Positions 7,808 through 14,701 of a stretch of DNA of 25,748 nucleotides are shown one piece after another (the first letter of the stretch is position 1; the number at the start of each line of letters is the position of its first letter). The DNA is taken from positions 1-25,748 of the forward strand of contig NZ_CAJPOU010000021.1 of the NCBI RefSeq assembly GCF_905372335.1. The letters run 5' to 3'. The stretch comes from Streptococcus sp. A12 (GTDB taxonomy: Bacteria > Bacillota > Bacilli > Lactobacillales > Streptococcaceae). A model generated the notes under the pieces. It saw nothing but the letters and a program-made list of their open reading frames with translations. It had not been told where the DNA came from and did not search any database. Both the position numbers and the translations under genes were made by a program.

Positions 7808-9814
7808 TTACTTCTCTAACACAAGAACATCTTCTGTAGAGAAAAAGCTTTCTTTATAGCCAGAAGCTTCATATGCTTTCAAGATATCCGCTTCAAAATA
7901 GCCTTTTCCTTCTTGCCTTGTCACTCTCGGTACAACAACATAATCAATATTTGAGTCAACTTTTTTATCATTATGATAGTAGATATCATATAGTTTTTCA
8001 TGTTGCCGAAGACTTGGAGTATAACTCCCCGTCGTTACTACTGAAGACTCAATTGGCAAATCTTTTAATACTGATTGTATCCCTTCAAAATAATCCTTTC
8101 GGTTGTGGTAATATTTAATTTCAAAGTTCCATTTATGAGTGTAGCTATAGAGGATCCCTCCTGAAATCACTAAAGACGAAGCAACGAGAGCAACAAGGGC
8201 CTTTTCCCCTACTACTTTATAATTACTCAATTGATCCAACGCCAATAGCCCCATAATGAATAAAAGAGTAACTGATCCATAGCTATATTGGAAATTAATA
8301 TCATATTGATAAAGCCAATCTGTTAGTAAATTAATCGCTAGCAGAGGAAGCATAAGGAAATAAGTTGATAGGCGTCGCTGGACAAGTGGCAAAAAGCCTA
8401 GAGGAAACAGAACTAAAAAGATATAGCCTAGTTTCTTAGCCGTAAACAGACTACCCAGAACATAAAGCGGATTTAAGATAGTGTTTTTCATCACCATTAA
8501 CAATCCATTCTCCCCAGACATTAACAAATGACTATATCGAGAAACCATTGCACCTTCACCATATTTTGTCAATAGAAACATAGCAAATCCAAAGTAAATT
8601 ACCGGCAAGACAAATGTACTAGCATATAACCACTTTTTGAATCTCGGAGATATAGAAAAACGATTCTGAAAGACAAAATAGAGTCCTAGCGATAGTACGT
8701 AGATAAAGGAATCCTCTTTTACAAAAAGGATGAGGAGAGCAAACAAGATCGTTCGTAAACGCCATTGAGAGATGATAGCGTAAAAAAGCCATAGAATTAA
8801 AGGGGGTAAAAAGCAGTTCTCATGAATGTGGTAACTGCCACTAGTGGTCATTGCTGGAGTAGCAAAAAATAATGCAATGACTAAAGGATTTAACAGTTTT
8901 GGCAATTGTAATTTCTTCAGTACCAGCCCGAGGGGAATTACAGCAGAAAACACAATAAGAATTTGTAAAATTTCTAATGTTTCTACATAAGGAAGCAACA
9001 TGTAGAATGGAAGAATCGCATAAAAGATCGGAGAAATATGGACAGCAAAGTGCGATAAAGCCTTATCTCTCTCAAGCGTTGTTATCTGTGTGAAGTCTGT
9101 CTTCATCCTCTCAAACATTTGAGAGAAAATCCCAATATCAAATGTCGAACCTGAATTTGCCTTGACTTTATAATACACTACAACAGATAAGTAAAGGACA
9201 TAGCAAACACCAACAATTAAAGTCATCAAGGTTAATCGTCGAACCCATACTTTACTGATTTTGTCTACAGCCAATCTACTGATAATCAGTCCGACTAATA
9301 ATGCAATAATAATTGAAGTCAAAATTGGCCAAATTAAAGAAGTAAACTTTGATTCAGCGATATTAAAAGAATGAATTTTTAGGGCTTCATCCTGAAAATT
9401 TCCACTTGCTTGAAGGAGCAGCTTGGGAAAGGATAGCACTACTAATACTAAGAAAACAATTGCATACCTTATTTTGTCTAGATAGAAAAATAAGAATAAA
9501 GCAACTGAAATCATAATCAATCCCAGAGATAAGAATAAGGTTGGACTTTTAAGAATTGCTACAAATAGAATTAAAGCTGTCAAAAAAGTATTGAGAACAC
9601 CGATATCAATGAGTTTCTTATACTCACCAATAAACCATAGAAATGGGTAACTGATGACAACCCCGATAATTGTCCCAACAATTCCTACTTCTCCTAATTT
9701 TAGAAAGAGCGCTTCAGTCGAAAATCTAAGCAAATTAAACAAAACGACAATAAAGTAGGATCCTAACAGCAACCATAAATAGTTCATGTTGGCTAGATTC
9801 TTAATTTTTTTCAT
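7808..9814 (-). CDS. DUF2079 family polytopic membrane protein
   Basis: 668 residues starting at ATG 9814 with a GGGAGG ribosome site 5 nt upstream. The protein is strongly hydrophobic, with more than a dozen likely membrane segments from residue 12 to about 560, then a soluble C-terminal part of about 100 residues. The signature region around residues 220-275 (STFDIGIFSQ, then LSHFAVHISPIFYAILPFY) matches what I know of the DUF2079 family, whose members have a fold like GT-C membrane glycosyltransferases. The FDIGIF acidic motif sits where GT-C enzymes place a catalytic aspartate, and a conserved-looking YHIHENCF motif follows around residue 330. No substrate is known to me. A role in transferring a sugar from a lipid carrier to a wall polymer or surface protein is possible. 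It is a single-gene unit with its own promoter and terminator, next to two surface-protein genes. Confidence 0.78.
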   Translation of the reverse strand: MKKIKNLANMNYLWLLLGSYFIVVLFNLLRFSTEALFLKLGEVGIVGTIIGVVISYPFLWFIGEYKKLIDIGVLNTFLTALILFVAILKSPTLFLSLGLIMISVALFLFFYLDKIRYAIVFLVLVVLSFPKLLLQASGNFQDEALKIHSFNIAESKFTSLIWPILTSIIIALLVGLIISRLAVDKISKVWVRRLTLMTLIVGVCYVLYLSVVVYYKVKANSGSTFDIGIFSQMFERMKTDFTQITTLERDKALSHFAVHISPIFYAILPFYMLLPYVETLEILQILIVFSAVIPLGLVLKKLQLPKLLNPLVIALFFATPAMTTSGSYHIHENCFLPPLILWLFYAIISQWRLRTILFALLILFVKEDSFIYVLSLGLYFVFQNRFSISPRFKKWLYASTFVLPVIYFGFAMFLLTKYGEGAMVSRYSHLLMSGENGLLMVMKNTILNPLYVLGSLFTAKKLGYIFLVLFPLGFLPLVQRRLSTYFLMLPLLAINLLTDWLYQYDINFQYSYGSVTLLFIMGLLALDQLSNYKVVGEKALVALVASSLVISGGILYSYTHKWNFEIKYYHNRKDYFEGIQSVLKDLPIESSVVTTGSYTPSLRQHEKLYDIYYHNDKKVDSNIDYVVVPRVTRQEGKGYFEADILKAYEASGYKESFFSTEDVLVLEK

Positions 9815-9838
9815 TTAAACCTCCCGTAATTATAAAAT

Positions 9839-9847
9839 ATTTTACCA
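9839..9847 (-). promoter_or_regulatory. Extended -10 promoter of the DUF2079 gene
   Basis: The minus strand reads TGG-TAAAAT (hexamer at 9839-9844, TGG at 9845-9847), 25 nt before the ATG at 9814. No good -35 hexamer is visible, as is common for extended -10 promoters in streptococci. The leader would be very short, just enough for the ribosome site. Confidence 0.5.
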
Positions 9848-9924
9848 TAAACTGAAGAGCTTGCCTATTTAAAGATAAATAAAGGAGATAATTTTTGACT
9901 GCAGATTTCTCTTTTGAATTGGTT

Positions 9925-9956
9925 AATAAAAAAACTTATTTCTCACGAAATAAGTT
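9925..9956 (-). terminator. Terminator after the carbonic anhydrase gene
   Basis: A perfect 10-bp inverted repeat (9933-9942 with 9947-9956) with a 4-nt loop is followed on the minus strand by a run of seven U. It ends about 22 nt after the stop codon at 9978. Confidence 0.88.
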
Positions 9957-9977
9957 CCCATAAACAGATAAAATTTC

Positions 9978-10472
9978 TTAGGTCACCTCAGTGATCAATC
10001 CTGTATCGACATCATAGACAGCTCCTGAGATAATGACATCGTCTGGAATCAGCGGTGAGGCCTTTAAGAGAGCAACATCCTCCCGGACGCTCTCGTAAAT
10101 ATCTTGGAAGGGTAGGAAGTCTTGGTCTCCAACATCAACTCCCAGTTCCTTCTTCAGATGCTGACGGAAGCCTTCATTCTCAAAGGTTTGCGCTCCACAG
10201 TCTGTGTGGTGCAAGACCACGATTTCTCGAGTGCCCATCTGTTGCTGCGAAATGACCAAGGAACGAATCATATCCTCTGTCACGCGTCCACCTGCATTCC
10301 GCAAAATATGGGCATCCCCCAAAGCAAGCCCTAGTGCTGGTGCGACGTGAAGGCGAGAGTCCATACAGGTCACAATGGCCACTTGCGTTTTCGGTTTGAT
10401 GGGGAGATGAAGGTCTCCGTGCAATTCAACATAGGCTTGATTGGCTTTTAAAAAATTCTCAAAATAGGACAT
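9978..10472 (-). CDS. Beta-class carbonic anhydrase
   Basis: 164 residues, ATG at 10472 with AAAGGAAG upstream. The enzyme interconverts CO2 and bicarbonate, feeding carboxylation steps of fatty-acid, pyrimidine and arginine synthesis and helping growth at ambient CO2. The zinc ligands of the beta class are present: Cys36 in CMDSR, His89 and Cys92 in HHTDCG. The Asp38-Arg40 dyad that controls access to zinc is there too, as is the RNAGG motif (58-62). The length fits the short bacterial clade, as in the pneumococcal enzyme. The gene lies downstream of radA and the AIM24-like gene on the same strand. It has its own promoter and is flanked by terminators on both sides, so it is probably expressed alone. 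Confidence 0.93.
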   Translation of the reverse strand: MSYFENFLKANQAYVELHGDLHLPIKPKTQVAIVTCMDSRLHVAPALGLALGDAHILRNAGGRVTEDMIRSLVISQQQMGTREIVVLHHTDCGAQTFENEGFRQHLKKELGVDVGDQDFLPFQDIYESVREDVALLKASPLIPDDVIISGAVYDVDTGLITEVT

Positions 10473-10527
10473 TAGGAACTTCCTTTCTGGTCGATAAATA
10501 GTTTGAATGCCAAATTATTTACACTCT

Positions 10528-10556
10528 ATCTTACCATCTTTTTCCCAGATTGTCAG
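10528..10556 (-). promoter_or_regulatory. Promoter of the carbonic anhydrase gene
   Basis: On the minus strand, CTGACA (10551-10556), a 17-nt spacer, then an extended -10 TGG-TAAGAT (hexamer 10528-10533). It lies between the AIM24 terminator and the start codon at 10472. Confidence 0.6.
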
Positions 10557-10570
10557 TTGTCAGCCTACAT

Positions 10571-10612
10571 GAAAAAGGAGAGTAAAAGCAAACCGACTTC
10601 TACGCTCCTTTC
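10571..10612 (-). terminator. Terminator after the AIM24-like gene
   Basis: The arms at 10576-10588 and 10597-10609 form a 13-bp stem on the minus strand with one mismatch and one G-U pair, an 8-nt loop, and a U-rich tail (CCUUUUUC). It begins a few bases after the stop at 10618. Confidence 0.7.
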
Positions 10613-10617
10613 TTATC

Positions 10618-11313
10618 TTATGATCGTCTTGGTAAATAGCGATTCAGCAAGCCAGCAAAGGTCTGAAGGTTGAGACTTTGAACATAGACCTCACCAGTCC
10701 CTCTAAAGGTATTGACAACACCCTCACCTGTTCCGATGGACTGCCAGAAACCATTTTCCAAATGAATATTATAATCCAAAGACTGGCTCCAAGCAACGAC
10801 ATGGGCATTATCGATGGTGATTTCTTGATTGTTTAACTCAATTTTTTTAATAGAGCCGTAGGCATTCACCAAGAGGGTCCCTTGCCCTTGGGTCGTCATG
10901 ACGAAGAATCCTCCCTGACCACCAAAAAGAGCCTTACCGATCGATTGGGTTTCCATTGTATAGTACGCTGAACCATCAAGTGCAAGGAAGGCACCATCGT
11001 TCAATCGATACTGCTTTTCGCCCAAGTAGAGAGGCACCACCTGACCTGGTGAGTCGGGTGCCAATGCTAGGTATGCATTATTAGACTGGGCAAATACCTG
11101 AGTAATAAAGGTACTTTCACCCGAAACCATTGACCGTCCAACAGCTTTCACAAAGCGTCCCACACCAGAGCCACTTGCATTCAATTTGGTGTTGAGGGTT
11201 ACATTAGGTGTATGGTAGACCATACTCCCCTGTTGAATATAGACCGTTTCACCCTGATTGAGAGATAGCTCGACCAAAGGGAACTGAACATTGTTATCTG
11301 TAAAAAATTGCAA
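10618..11313 (-). CDS. AIM24 family (DUF124/TIGR00266-like) protein
   Basis: I place the start at TTG 11313, giving 231 residues (MQFFTDNNVQF...). A good ribosome site (AGGGGG at 11323-11328, 9-nt spacing) precedes it. A longer frame back to ATG 11388 would run through the promoter at 11350-11378, so the extra 25 residues are unlikely. The protein has no signal peptide. It shows the all-beta, Gly-rich pattern of the AIM24/TIGR00266 family: GETVYIQQGSMVYHT near the N-terminus, a GEKQYRLNDGAF turn, and FGGQGGFFVMTTQGQGTLL in the middle, ending in ..NRYLPRR. The family forms a double beta-helix fold. Its bacterial role is unknown; the yeast member is mitochondrial. It lies just downstream of radA but has a separate promoter with an overlapping cre-like site. 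Confidence 0.8.
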   Translation of the reverse strand: MQFFTDNNVQFPLVELSLNQGETVYIQQGSMVYHTPNVTLNTKLNASGSGVGRFVKAVGRSMVSGESTFITQVFAQSNNAYLALAPDSPGQVVPLYLGEKQYRLNDGAFLALDGSAYYTMETQSIGKALFGGQGGFFVMTTQGQGTLLVNAYGSIKKIELNNQEITIDNAHVVAWSQSLDYNIHLENGFWQSIGTGEGVVNTFRGTGEVYVQSLNLQTFAGLLNRYLPRRS

Positions 11314-11349
11314 AATAAGTAACCCCCTATATTTAGTAAGTATAGAAAA

Positions 11350-11378
11350 AGTATAGCACAGGAAAAACCTTTTTGCAA
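11350..11378 (-). promoter_or_regulatory. Promoter of the AIM24-like gene
   Basis: Minus strand: TTGCAA (11373-11378), a 17-nt spacer, then extended -10 TGC-TATACT (hexamer 11350-11355). It predicts a leader of about 30 nt to the TTG start at 11313. It sits between the radA stop (11396) and that start. Confidence 0.65.
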
Positions 11379-11387
11379 ACGATTCCA
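11374..11387 (-). promoter_or_regulatory. Candidate CcpA cre site overlapping the -35
   Basis: The minus strand reads TGGAATCGTTTGCA, which fits the relaxed catabolite-responsive element TGNAANCGNTNNCA on both strands. It overlaps the -35 hexamer of the AIM24 promoter, a position where CcpA binding normally represses. Two positions deviate from the stricter consensus, so this is a sequence match only. Confidence 0.4.
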
Positions 11388-11395
11388 AGAACTGG

Positions 11396-12757
11396 TTAAA
11401 AAAAGACTTTTTTCAAAACTTCCCCTACCGTGGAGACTGCTATCACTTGAATGCCGTCTGGGATCGCGATCCCTTGGAGAGAATTTTTAGGTGCATAAAT
11501 CTTAGTGAAACCAAGTTTCGCCGCTTCGTTGATCCGTTGCTCGATCCGAGTCACTCGGCGAATCTCACCGGTCAAGCCAATCTCACCGATAAAGGCCTCT
11601 TGCGGATTGGTTGGAAGTTCCTTGTAGCTGGAAGCAATGGCCACCGCTACAGCTAGGTCAATGGCTGGTTCGTCCAGTTTGACACCACCAGCTGACTTGA
11701 GATAGGCATCTTGATTTTGGAGAAGAAGTCCGCAACGTTTCTCTAACACAGCCATAATGAGACTGACCCGGTTAAAGTCCAGACCCGTTGTCGTCCGCTT
11801 GGCATTTCCAAATACAGTCGGTGTCACCAAGGCTTGAACTTCCGCCAAGATTGGTCTGCTTCCTTCCATGGTGACGACAATGGCAGAGCCAGTCGCCCCA
11901 TCCAGGCGTTCTTCCAGGAAGACCTGACTGGGATTGAGGACCTCAACCAGTCCACCTGATTGCATCTCGAAAATCCCAATCTCATTGGTGGAGCCAAAGC
12001 GGTTCTTGACCGCTCTCAGGATCCGGAAGGTGTGGTGGCGCTCGCCCTCAAAGTAGAGCACCGTATCCACCATATGCTCAAGCATCCGAGGACCTGCCAA
12101 GGTTCCTTCTTTGGTCACATGGCCAACGATAAAGATGGCGATGTTATTGGTCTTGGCCAGCTGCATGAGCTCAGCCGTTACCTCACGTACCTGAGAGACT
12201 GATCCCTGCACCCCTGAAATTTCAGGAGACATAATAGTCTGAATGGAGTCAATGATGAGGAAGTTAGGCTGGATGCGTTCCACCTCTGCTCGCACGCTTT
12301 GCATATTGGTCTCGGCATAGAGGTAAAACTCGCTATCGATATCTCCCAATCGCTCTGCACGGAGTTTGATTTGCTGGGCTGATTCCTCTCCACTAACATA
12401 GAGAACAGTCCCCACTTGAGACAGCTGGGTCGACACTTGAAGGAGAAGGGTCGATTTCCCAATCCCTGGATCTCCCCCGATGAGAACGAGACTCCCTGGG
12501 ACCACTCCTCCACCAAGTACACGGTTGAATTCCTCCATCTCGGTCTTAGTACGATGGATATTGATAGAGGTCACATCCGCCAGTTTCATGGGTTTGGTCT
12601 TTTCACCTGTCAAGGACACCCGGGCATTCTTAACTTCTGCAACTTCGACTTCCTCCACAAAGGAAGACCAAGAACCACAGTTAGGACAGCGCCCTAGGTA
12701 TTTGGGTGAATTATAGGCACAATTTTGACAAATAAATGTCGTTTTTTTCTTTGCGAT
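11396..12757 (-). CDS. radA: DNA repair/recombination protein RadA (non-canonical ATC start)
   Basis: I place the start at the ATC ending at 12757, giving 453 residues, the length I know for streptococcal RadA. The first ordinary start is GTG at 12658, but the 33 codons before it encode the family's C4 zinc finger (Cys10, Cys13, Cys24, Cys27) in the same frame. Upstream of the finger the frame reaches a TAG with no ATG, GTG or TTG between. A ribosome site (AAAGAGG, 12764-12770) lies 6 nt before this ATC; a second ATC directly upstream is an alternative. Domains: zinc finger 10-27, RecA/DnaB-like ATPase with Walker A GGDPGIGKS (94-102), the KNRFG motif near 250, and a Lon-like C-terminal domain. 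RadA is a DnaB-type helicase that extends recombination D-loops, and is needed for transformation in pneumococcus. It is third in the dut operon, behind a ComX box. Confidence 0.93.
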   Translation of the reverse strand: MAKKKTTFICQNCAYNSPKYLGRCPNCGSWSSFVEEVEVAEVKNARVSLTGEKTKPMKLADVTSINIHRTKTEMEEFNRVLGGGVVPGSLVLIGGDPGIGKSTLLLQVSTQLSQVGTVLYVSGEESAQQIKLRAERLGDIDSEFYLYAETNMQSVRAEVERIQPNFLIIDSIQTIMSPEISGVQGSVSQVREVTAELMQLAKTNNIAIFIVGHVTKEGTLAGPRMLEHMVDTVLYFEGERHHTFRILRAVKNRFGSTNEIGIFEMQSGGLVEVLNPSQVFLEERLDGATGSAIVVTMEGSRPILAEVQALVTPTVFGNAKRTTTGLDFNRVSLIMAVLEKRCGLLLQNQDAYLKSAGGVKLDEPAIDLAVAVAIASSYKELPTNPQEAFIGEIGLTGEIRRVTRIEQRINEAAKLGFTKIYAPKNSLQGIAIPDGIQVIAVSTVGEVLKKVFF

Positions 12758-12770
12758 GATAAACCTCTTT
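12755..12770 (-). promoter_or_regulatory. radA ribosome site and ATC start region
   Basis: AAAGAGG (12764-12770) is followed by TTT, then two ATC codons (12758-12760 and 12755-12757). The phosphatase stop TAG is at 12771-12773. The 6-nt spacing favours the second ATC. The frame has no canonical start between an in-frame TAG just upstream and the zinc-finger codons. Confidence 0.7.
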
Positions 12771-13286
12771 CTAAATCTCTATCTCACACTCAATCACTTG
12801 GCAAAAATCAATCTTCTCATTTGGCACAAACTGGCCCATGAGCATGCGATGGGCTACAACTACCACAGTTTGATGTTCCCGATACTTAGCCATGCATTCT
12901 AGAAAACGAGTCTTCATCTCTACAGCTGTCTCATATTGAACAGGAGAATTTGGGAGCAACTCCCCCTTGTTTTCTAAAAACAGACATCTAGCTGTTTCAA
13001 AGTTCTCTATACCTGTTTCATAAACCTGCCATTCATGCAATAATGGCTCTACCCTCAAAGGAAGGCCAGTAGCACAGGATACATAAAAAGCCGTTTCTAA
13101 AGCTCGCGTTACTGCTGAAGCTACTAGCAGATCAGCTGATTGCAACAAGGGGTTTTGGCAAAGGTCCTGAGCCTGTTTCCTTCCCTTCTCAGATAAGGGA
13201 GCTAGATCCATTCCAAATCCGGAATAAGCACGCTCCTCTAACACACGATAATCTGGCTCCCCATGACGGACAAAGATAATCTTCAT
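12771..13286 (-). CDS. Histidine phosphatase superfamily (phosphoglycerate mutase-like) protein
   Basis: The start is ATG 13286 (171 residues), one base after the dut stop codon. A longer frame back to 13349 would overlap dut by 62 nt and place 21 atypical residues before the normal family opening. The protein opens MKIIFVRHGEPDY; His8 in the RHG motif is the expected phospho-accepting residue. A second His lies in VVVAHRM near residue 145, and HEWQVYE near residue 90 may hold the acid. Being shorter than true phosphoglycerate mutase (about 230 residues), it is more likely a broad phosphatase; the substrate cannot be predicted. It is translationally linked to dut and lies between dut and radA, so it should be co-induced with competence. 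Confidence 0.85.
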   Translation of the reverse strand: MKIIFVRHGEPDYRVLEERAYSGFGMDLAPLSEKGRKQAQDLCQNPLLQSADLLVASAVTRALETAFYVSCATGLPLRVEPLLHEWQVYETGIENFETARCLFLENKGELLPNSPVQYETAVEMKTRFLECMAKYREHQTVVVVAHRMLMGQFVPNEKIDFCQVIECEIEI

Positions 13287-13287
13287 C

Positions 13288-13737
13288 TTAGTGCCCTGTT
13301 GACCCAAATCCACCAGTCCGCACGCCATCCGCCTCATCTCCATCTGCAATTAAGAAAGGAGCAAAGACAGCCTGAACTACACGTTCTCCAACTTCAAGGA
13401 CGACTTCTTGGTCCGTGATATTTTTCATCTGAGCAAAGATATGGCCTTCATTTCCTGGATTGCCGTAGTAGTCTCCATCAATGACACCGACTGAGTTAAT
13501 CAAGACTAAGCCCTTCTTACGAGGGTTTGAAGAACGATCATAAAGATAAAGTACTTCAGTCGGTTGCATATAGGCCTTGACTCCAGTTGGGACGAGGACG
13601 ATTTCTCCTGGTGCAATGACCGTGCGATCAGCCACCTTTAAGTCGTAGCCAGCTGCGTGTACTGTCTCCCGTTTTGGCAGCAAGTCCTGATTGATATAGC
13701 TTGATACAAGTTCAAATCCACGAATTTTTGTCATCAT
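13288..13737 (-). CDS. dut: dUTP diphosphatase (dUTPase)
   Basis: 149 residues. It hydrolyses dUTP to dUMP and pyrophosphate, keeping uracil out of DNA and supplying dUMP for thymidylate synthesis. The five trimeric dUTPase motifs are visible in order: AAGYDLKVA (motif 1), DRSSNPRKKG (motif 2), GVIDGDYYGN (motif 3, with catalytic Asp), ERVVQAVF (motif 4) and RTGGFGSTGH at the C-terminus (motif 5, the flexible arm). The start has two adjacent ATGs; the first, at 13737, is 5 nt from AGAGG. It is the first gene of the operon dut > phosphatase > radA. A sigma-A-type promoter and a ComX box lie upstream, so it should be expressed constitutively and raised during competence. Confidence 0.95.
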   Translation of the reverse strand: MMTKIRGFELVSSYINQDLLPKRETVHAAGYDLKVADRTVIAPGEIVLVPTGVKAYMQPTEVLYLYDRSSNPRKKGLVLINSVGVIDGDYYGNPGNEGHIFAQMKNITDQEVVLEVGERVVQAVFAPFLIADGDEADGVRTGGFGSTGH

Positions 13738-13774
13738 AATTCCTCTTTCATTCTAAATAGTTTCTATCTCTTCT

Positions 13775-13783
13775 ATTATACCA
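13775..13783 (-). promoter_or_regulatory. Extended -10 promoter of the dut-radA operon
   Basis: The minus strand reads TGG-TATAAT, a perfect -10 hexamer (13775-13780) with an extended TG motif, 38 nt before the dut ATG. No clear -35. It lies downstream of the ComX box, so the operon has a basal and an inducible promoter. Confidence 0.7.
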
Positions 13784-13814
13784 TCACTTTTCCCTAGCGT
13801 CTCCCCTATACTAC

Positions 13815-13822
13815 TATTCGTA
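13815..13822 (-). promoter_or_regulatory. ComX (sigma-X) box upstream of dut-radA
   Basis: The minus strand contains the exact 8-mer TACGAATA, preceded by a run of A residues and located 78 nt before the dut start, in the same orientation. This is the com-box (cin-box) recognised by the streptococcal competence sigma factor. From memory, the pneumococcal dut-radA operon is also a late competence operon, which supports the call. Confidence 0.8.
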
Positions 13823-13840
13823 TTTTTTCTGACAAACACA

Positions 13841-13870
13841 CAAAAGCCCCCTCAACCGAGGAGACTTTTG
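13841..13870. other. Stable hairpin without a clear U-tract
   Basis: The arms at 13841-13853 and 13858-13870 pair over 13 bp with a 4-nt loop; on the minus strand all positions pair (two G-U). The following minus-strand sequence (UGUGUUUGUC) is only weakly U-rich. It may be a second, backup terminator for the amidotransferase-like gene, insulating the ComX box 18 nt further on. Confidence 0.5.
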
Positions 13871-13883
13871 CAGGAGATTATAT

Positions 13884-13942
13884 GAAAAAAGTAAACTGTA
13901 TCAAACAAAGTTAGGAGGTCTTTGTTGATGAGACTAGTTTAC
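13884..13942 (-). terminator. Terminator after the gamma-Glu hydrolase-like gene
   Basis: On the minus strand the arms GTAAACT (13936-13942) and AGTTTAC (13891-13897) enclose an inner, nearly perfect stem (ATCAACAAAG with CTTTGTTTGAT, one bulged base) and are followed by a run of six U (complement of 13885-13890). The stop codon at 13972 is 30 nt upstream. Confidence 0.65.
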
Positions 13943-13971
13943 CTCTTTCTCCTTAAAAAATCCTAAAGACT

Positions 13972-14661
13972 TTACAATTCTTGTAACAGATAGCGGAAGA
14001 GTTCGAGATTGCCTTTTTCTTCTTTAACAAGAAACTCTGGATGCCACTGCAAGCCAATGATACGATGACCATCTACTGCTTCGATGGCTTCAATGGTCTG
14101 ATCGCGTGGGTCAATGGCTGTCACTCGAAAGTTAGGCGCCAAATCCTTGATGCTTTGGCGATGAACAGAATTGATCTGGCTAGCTTGTCCAAAGAGACGC
14201 TCCACCACACTGCCTTTTTTGGTCTCAATCGAATGAGAAGTGCCAAAAGGAAGTCCTTGCCAGTGCCCTTCCACTTCTTGATGGAGAGTCCCACCGAAGG
14301 CAACATTGACCAACTGAACTCCTCGGCAGATAGCTAGGACCGGCTTGTTTTGACGGACCGCTTCTTTTAGTAAGGCCAACTCAAACTGATCGCGCTCGAG
14401 ATTGTAGTCATCACTCTCGATAGCAATCTCCTCTCCATAAAAGCTAGGATGGACATTTTGCCCCCCACTGAGGATGAGCTTGTCCACTGTTTCGATATAA
14501 TCTTTGGCAAAAGATGGGTCTCCCACTGGGATGACCATAGGAAGGCCACCTACTTGCTTAATGGTTTCCGCAAACTTACAAGATACAGACGAATGGATAT
14601 TTTTTCCATCTGGATCCACTGCACATAAATTAGCAGAGACTCCAACAATCGTTCTACACAT
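13972..14661 (-). CDS. Gamma-glutamyl-gamma-aminobutyrate hydrolase family protein
   Basis: 229 residues, ATG at 14661 with AAAGGAGG upstream. It belongs to the class I glutamine-amidotransferase-like fold of the PuuD/peptidase C26 type. The catalytic triad is readable: Cys112 in AICRGVQ, His207 and Glu209 in QWHPE. A substrate-loop motif LILSGGQNVHPSFYGEE follows residue 60. PuuD hydrolyses gamma-glutamyl-GABA in putrescine breakdown, but no other Puu gene is present here, so the true substrate may be another gamma-glutamyl compound. It is a single-gene unit with its own promoter (14693-14701) and terminator, divergent from gpsA. Confidence 0.88.
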   Translation of the reverse strand: MCRTIVGVSANLCAVDPDGKNIHSSVSCKFAETIKQVGGLPMVIPVGDPSFAKDYIETVDKLILSGGQNVHPSFYGEEIAIESDDYNLERDQFELALLKEAVRQNKPVLAICRGVQLVNVAFGGTLHQEVEGHWQGLPFGTSHSIETKKGSVVERLFGQASQINSVHRQSIKDLAPNFRVTAIDPRDQTIEAIEAVDGHRIIGLQWHPEFLVKEEKGNLELFRYLLQEL

Positions 14662-14692
14662 GGCCTTCCCTCCTTTGATATTTCTAGTCCCT

Positions 14693-14701
14693 ATTTTATC
14701 A
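14693..14701 (-). promoter_or_regulatory. Extended -10 promoter of the C26-type hydrolase gene
   Basis: Minus strand TGA-TAAAAT (hexamer 14693-14698), 31 nt before the ATG at 14661; no convincing -35. In the rest of the 202-nt divergent gap (14662-14863), an AT-rich palindrome at 14742-14760 (TGATAAAA, 3 nt, TTTTATCA) is the only other structure I noticed. Confidence 0.5.

Noticed and set aside
10055..10334. Plus-strand open frames opposite the carbonic anhydrase gene
   Set aside because: They are antisense shadows of a conserved enzyme gene with no promoter or ribosome site.
12178..12716. Open frames on both strands inside the radA region
   Set aside because: They overlap a well-supported RadA frame and have no family motifs or ribosome sites.
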